Shown here: positions 48,266 through 50,015 of the stretch, one piece after another
How the letters are laid out: each line of letters begins with the position of its first letter
Position numbering within the stretch: position 1 is the first letter of the stretch
Assembly (NCBI GenBank): GCA_964620045.1
Contig: CAZUJL010000028.1
Location: 1 to 50,015 of the forward strand
Direction of reading: 5' to 3'
Length of the DNA: 50,015 bases
From: VFKU01 sp964620045
GTDB lineage: Bacteria > Hydrogenedentota > Hydrogenedentia > Hydrogenedentales > GCA-2746185
The notes under the pieces: model-generated
What the model saw: the letters and a program-made list of their open reading frames with translations, nothing else
Database searches by the model: none
Told to the model about the DNA's origin: nothing
Program-made: the position numbers and the translations under genes

Positions 48266-49699
48266 ATGACGCTGAACACGCAAAATACGAATGGTTCTCA
48301 ACGCGCCGCGGGCGGTGTGCCGCATGTGGTCGTGATCGATACCGACTCGGGGGTGCGCTGGTCTCTGGAAAAAGGTCTGGGCCGTTCCGGATATCAGGTC
48401 ACGGTGGCCTCGAACCTTGAGCAGGTGGCGCCGATCTTCGCGAACGGCGGTGTCGATATTGCCATCATGGAGTTGTTGCCCGAAGCGGGGCTGACGCTCG
48501 ATGCGCTGACCGACATGGTCAAGACGCCGGGCGGACATAAAGTGATCTGTGTGTCGGTGGATTCCTCGCCACAGACGGTGATTGAGTGTATTCGCCGCGG
48601 TGCGGCCGATTATGTGACCAAGCCGTTCAGCTTGTCCGAGCTACGCTCGGTGATTGCGCGGTCGATGCCGGATGCGGCGGCACGGTTGGCCGCGAAGAGC
48701 AGCGTGGCCATTCCTGAATTTGATACGGCCTCGAGCCTGATCGGCGTGAGCGCGGCGATGACCGAATTGCGCCAGATTATCTTCCGCGCGGCGCAGACGG
48801 ATCTGAATTGCCTCGTGCGCGGCGAGAGCGGCGTCGGCAAGGACCTTGTCGCGCGCGAAATCCACAAACTCTCCGCGAAACGGCGCGAGAAGCCGTTTGT
48901 GAAGATTAACTGCAGCGCGTTGCCGGAACACCTTCTTGAGAGCGAGCTCTTCGGTTACGAGAAGGGCGCGTTTACGGGCGCGTATAAGTCGAAACCGGGC
49001 CGCTTTGAAGTGGCGCATCCGGGGATTATTTTCCTGGATGAAATCGGCGATATGGCCGTGGGCCTGCAGGCGAAAATTCTGCAGGTGATTGAGCATAAGG
49101 AATTCACGAAGGTCGGCGGGCGCCATCCGGTGCATGTCGATGTGCAGGTCATCGCGGCGACGAACGCGGACCTTGAAAACAAGATCGTGCGCCAGGATTT
49201 CCGCGACGACTTGTTTTTCCGCTTGAACGAGGTGTTTGTGTGGGTGCCGCCTCTACGCGAGCGCGCCGAAGATATCCCGCTGCTCGTGCATTTCTTTGTG
49301 AAGAAGCACAGTAATTTCCCGAGTGCGGAGAGCGCCGGTGTAACGGGAGAAGATTTGCAGGCCCTTTCGCGTTACGAGTGGCCGGGCAATATTCGCGAAC
49401 TGGAAAGTGTCGTGAAACGCTGGCTGGCGCTGGGCCGTCGCGGGCAGATTGCCGCGCACCTGAGCGGTTCGATCCAGCAGTTTCCGAAGAAGGACCGCCC
49501 GGCGCCGCCGGTGGCCGTCAATCCGGAGCCGACGGCGATGGACGACGAGGACAGCATTCCGCCGGGGCAGTTGCTGGAAGTGCTGGAGCGCAACCGTTGG
49601 AACCGGCGCAAGACGGCCGAGGAGTTGGGAATGAGTTACTCGGCGTTGCGCCGCCGGATTGAGAAGCACGGGCTGGATAAGCGCAACCGTCAGGTGTGA
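48266..49699 (+). CDS. Sigma54-dependent response regulator (NtrC/PrsR-like) with Glu at the phosphosite
   Basis: The 477-residue protein has a receiver domain (about 19-135), a sigma54-interaction AAA+ domain (about 155-385) and a Fis-type HTH (about 430-470, K-T-A-E-E-L-G-M-S-Y-S-A-L-R-R-R). Walker A is G186-E-S-G-V-G-K-D193, the sigma54-contact loop is G234-A-F-T-G-A239, and Walker B is I-I-F-L-D-E-I (254-260). All ATPase motifs look active. In the receiver, the strand that should end in Asp reads I-A-I-M-E69-L-L-P-E; D25, D27, S97 and K119 are present. Glu may mimic the phosphorylated state. It probably binds upstream of the sigma54 promoters seen in the EPS island. Confidence 0.9.
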   Translation: MTLNTQNTNGSQRAAGGVPHVVVIDTDSGVRWSLEKGLGRSGYQVTVASNLEQVAPIFANGGVDIAIMELLPEAGLTLDALTDMVKTPGGHKVICVSVDSSPQTVIECIRRGAADYVTKPFSLSELRSVIARSMPDAAARLAAKSSVAIPEFDTASSLIGVSAAMTELRQIIFRAAQTDLNCLVRGESGVGKDLVAREIHKLSAKRREKPFVKINCSALPEHLLESELFGYEKGAFTGAYKSKPGRFEVAHPGIIFLDEIGDMAVGLQAKILQVIEHKEFTKVGGRHPVHVDVQVIAATNADLENKIVRQDFRDDLFFRLNEVFVWVPPLRERAEDIPLLVHFFVKKHSNFPSAESAGVTGEDLQALSRYEWPGNIRELESVVKRWLALGRRGQIAAHLSGSIQQFPKKDRPAPPVAVNPEPTAMDDEDSIPPGQLLEVLERNRWNRRKTAEELGMSYSALRRRIEKHGLDKRNRQV

Positions 49700-49834
49700 G
49701 AAGGTTTACAAAGAAATTTATAGACAAATAGCGAAGTTAGGTGATAAAATTTATGCACGAATGACCACTAATGGGTCAGGCGCGGAATAAATTGTGAATA
49801 AAATGTTGAAGACTTTGGTCTAAGTAAGTAGGCT

Positions 49835-49878
49835 GACGGGGCCTTGGGGAAGGGCTCGTCTCACCGCATGATCGGTGA
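49835..49878 (+). other. Two adjacent hairpins in the leader of the last gene
   Basis: GACG...CGTC encloses GCCTT/AAGGGC (49835-49860), and TCACCG/CGGTGA (49861-49878) follows directly. The structures sit 33 bases before the ATG at 49911. The upstream 49700-49834 is AT-rich with no recognisable gene or terminator. Confidence 0.4.
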
Positions 49879-49910
49879 ACTGTTTCCCCGCATGGTGTCC
49901 AGGTAAATTC

Positions 49911-50015
49911 ATGTCAACAGATCGCGGGCGAAACATCGAGTGGGCGGAGTATGGCGTCACTGCGCCTTTACACGAACGCCTCGCTGGTCGCAGCAAATTC
50001 GTCCGCGAACTCGAT
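49911..50015 (+). CDS. 5' end of an unidentified gene (cut by the window edge)
   Basis: Thirty-five codons are visible from the ATG at 49911, with only a weak AGG upstream. The segment L-H-E-R-L-A-G-R-S-K-F-V-R-E-L-D faintly resembles the start of a sigma54-interaction AAA+ domain (G-R-S-x-x-x-R-E-L). That would give a second activator next to the first, but the stretch is too short to assign. Confidence 0.4.
   Translation, partial: MSTDRGRNIEWAEYGVTAPLHERLAGRSKFVRELD

Noticed and set aside
49835..49895. Cyclic-di-GMP (GEMM) riboswitch in the leader of the last gene
   Set aside because: The conserved core sequences of that riboswitch are not present, only two simple hairpins.
1..50015. CRISPR arrays, tRNA or rRNA genes, insertion sequences or prophage genes
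   Set aside because: No regularly spaced repeats, cloverleaf-like or rRNA-like stretches, transposases or phage proteins were seen on reading both strands.

Overview
The window looks like a chromosomal segment of a GC-rich, Gram-negative-type bacterium. No rRNA or tRNA gene is visible to place it. Pirellula/Verrucomicrobium-type heme-binding and DUF1080 domains, copper monooxygenases of the planctomycete style and a CFI-box C-terminal domain point to Planctomycetota, another PVC-group phylum, or a nearby lineage such as Hydrogenedentota. This placement is inference from domain content.

Bases 1-9850 carry exported redox and hydrolytic proteins: a cupredoxin-like lipoprotein (-), a cytochrome c/copper type II monooxygenase fusion (+), an SGNH hydrolase (+), a 1148-residue DUF1080/beta-propeller/HEAT/heme protein (+) and an M1-family metallopeptidase (-). 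These units are mostly closed by clear hairpin terminators. The left edge (97-255) is a string of short intergenic hairpin repeats.

Bases 9851-46372 form a large exopolysaccharide (EPS) and surface-protein island. A 942-base intergenic region (13730-14671) separates a beta-helix/Ig-repeat/CFI-box surface protein (-) from an EPS operon (+, 14672-24285): chain-length protein, ExeA/XrtA-type ATPase, BY-kinase-like P-loop protein, degenerate GGDEF protein, priming sugar transferase, flippase, two glycosyltransferases and a Wzy/ligase-like protein. A convergent operon (-, 32406 to 24289) encodes a WbpB/D/E-like nucleotide-sugar trio, an arylsulfotransferase-like protein, two glycosyltransferases, an 18-codon hydrophobic micro-ORF and asparagine synthase. 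Next comes a second beta-helix surface protein (-). A third operon (+, 36437-42494) has a glycosyltransferase, a second aminotransferase/oxidoreductase/acyltransferase trio, an FAD oxidoreductase and a polysaccharide deacetylase. A GT39-like membrane protein and a UDP-GlcNAc 2-epimerase follow.

Bases 45944-49699 encode a second degenerate GGDEF protein, a REC-GAF-histidine-kinase-like protein and a sigma54 activator. Sigma54 (-24/-12) promoter candidates precede most transcription units of the island: 13818-13833 (-), 14411-14426 (+), 32455-32470 (-), 36283-36298 (+), 45896-45911 (+) and, weaker, 45623-45638 (-). I infer that the activator at 48266-49699 controls a regulon joining EPS synthesis to display of the two beta-helix proteins. 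The signalling pair is odd: the activator has Glu where the receiver phosphoacceptor Asp should be, and the kinase's ATP-binding boxes are eroded. No exosortase or PEP-CTERM protein is visible, although the ATPase and P-loop proteins resemble those of exosortase-type EPS loci.
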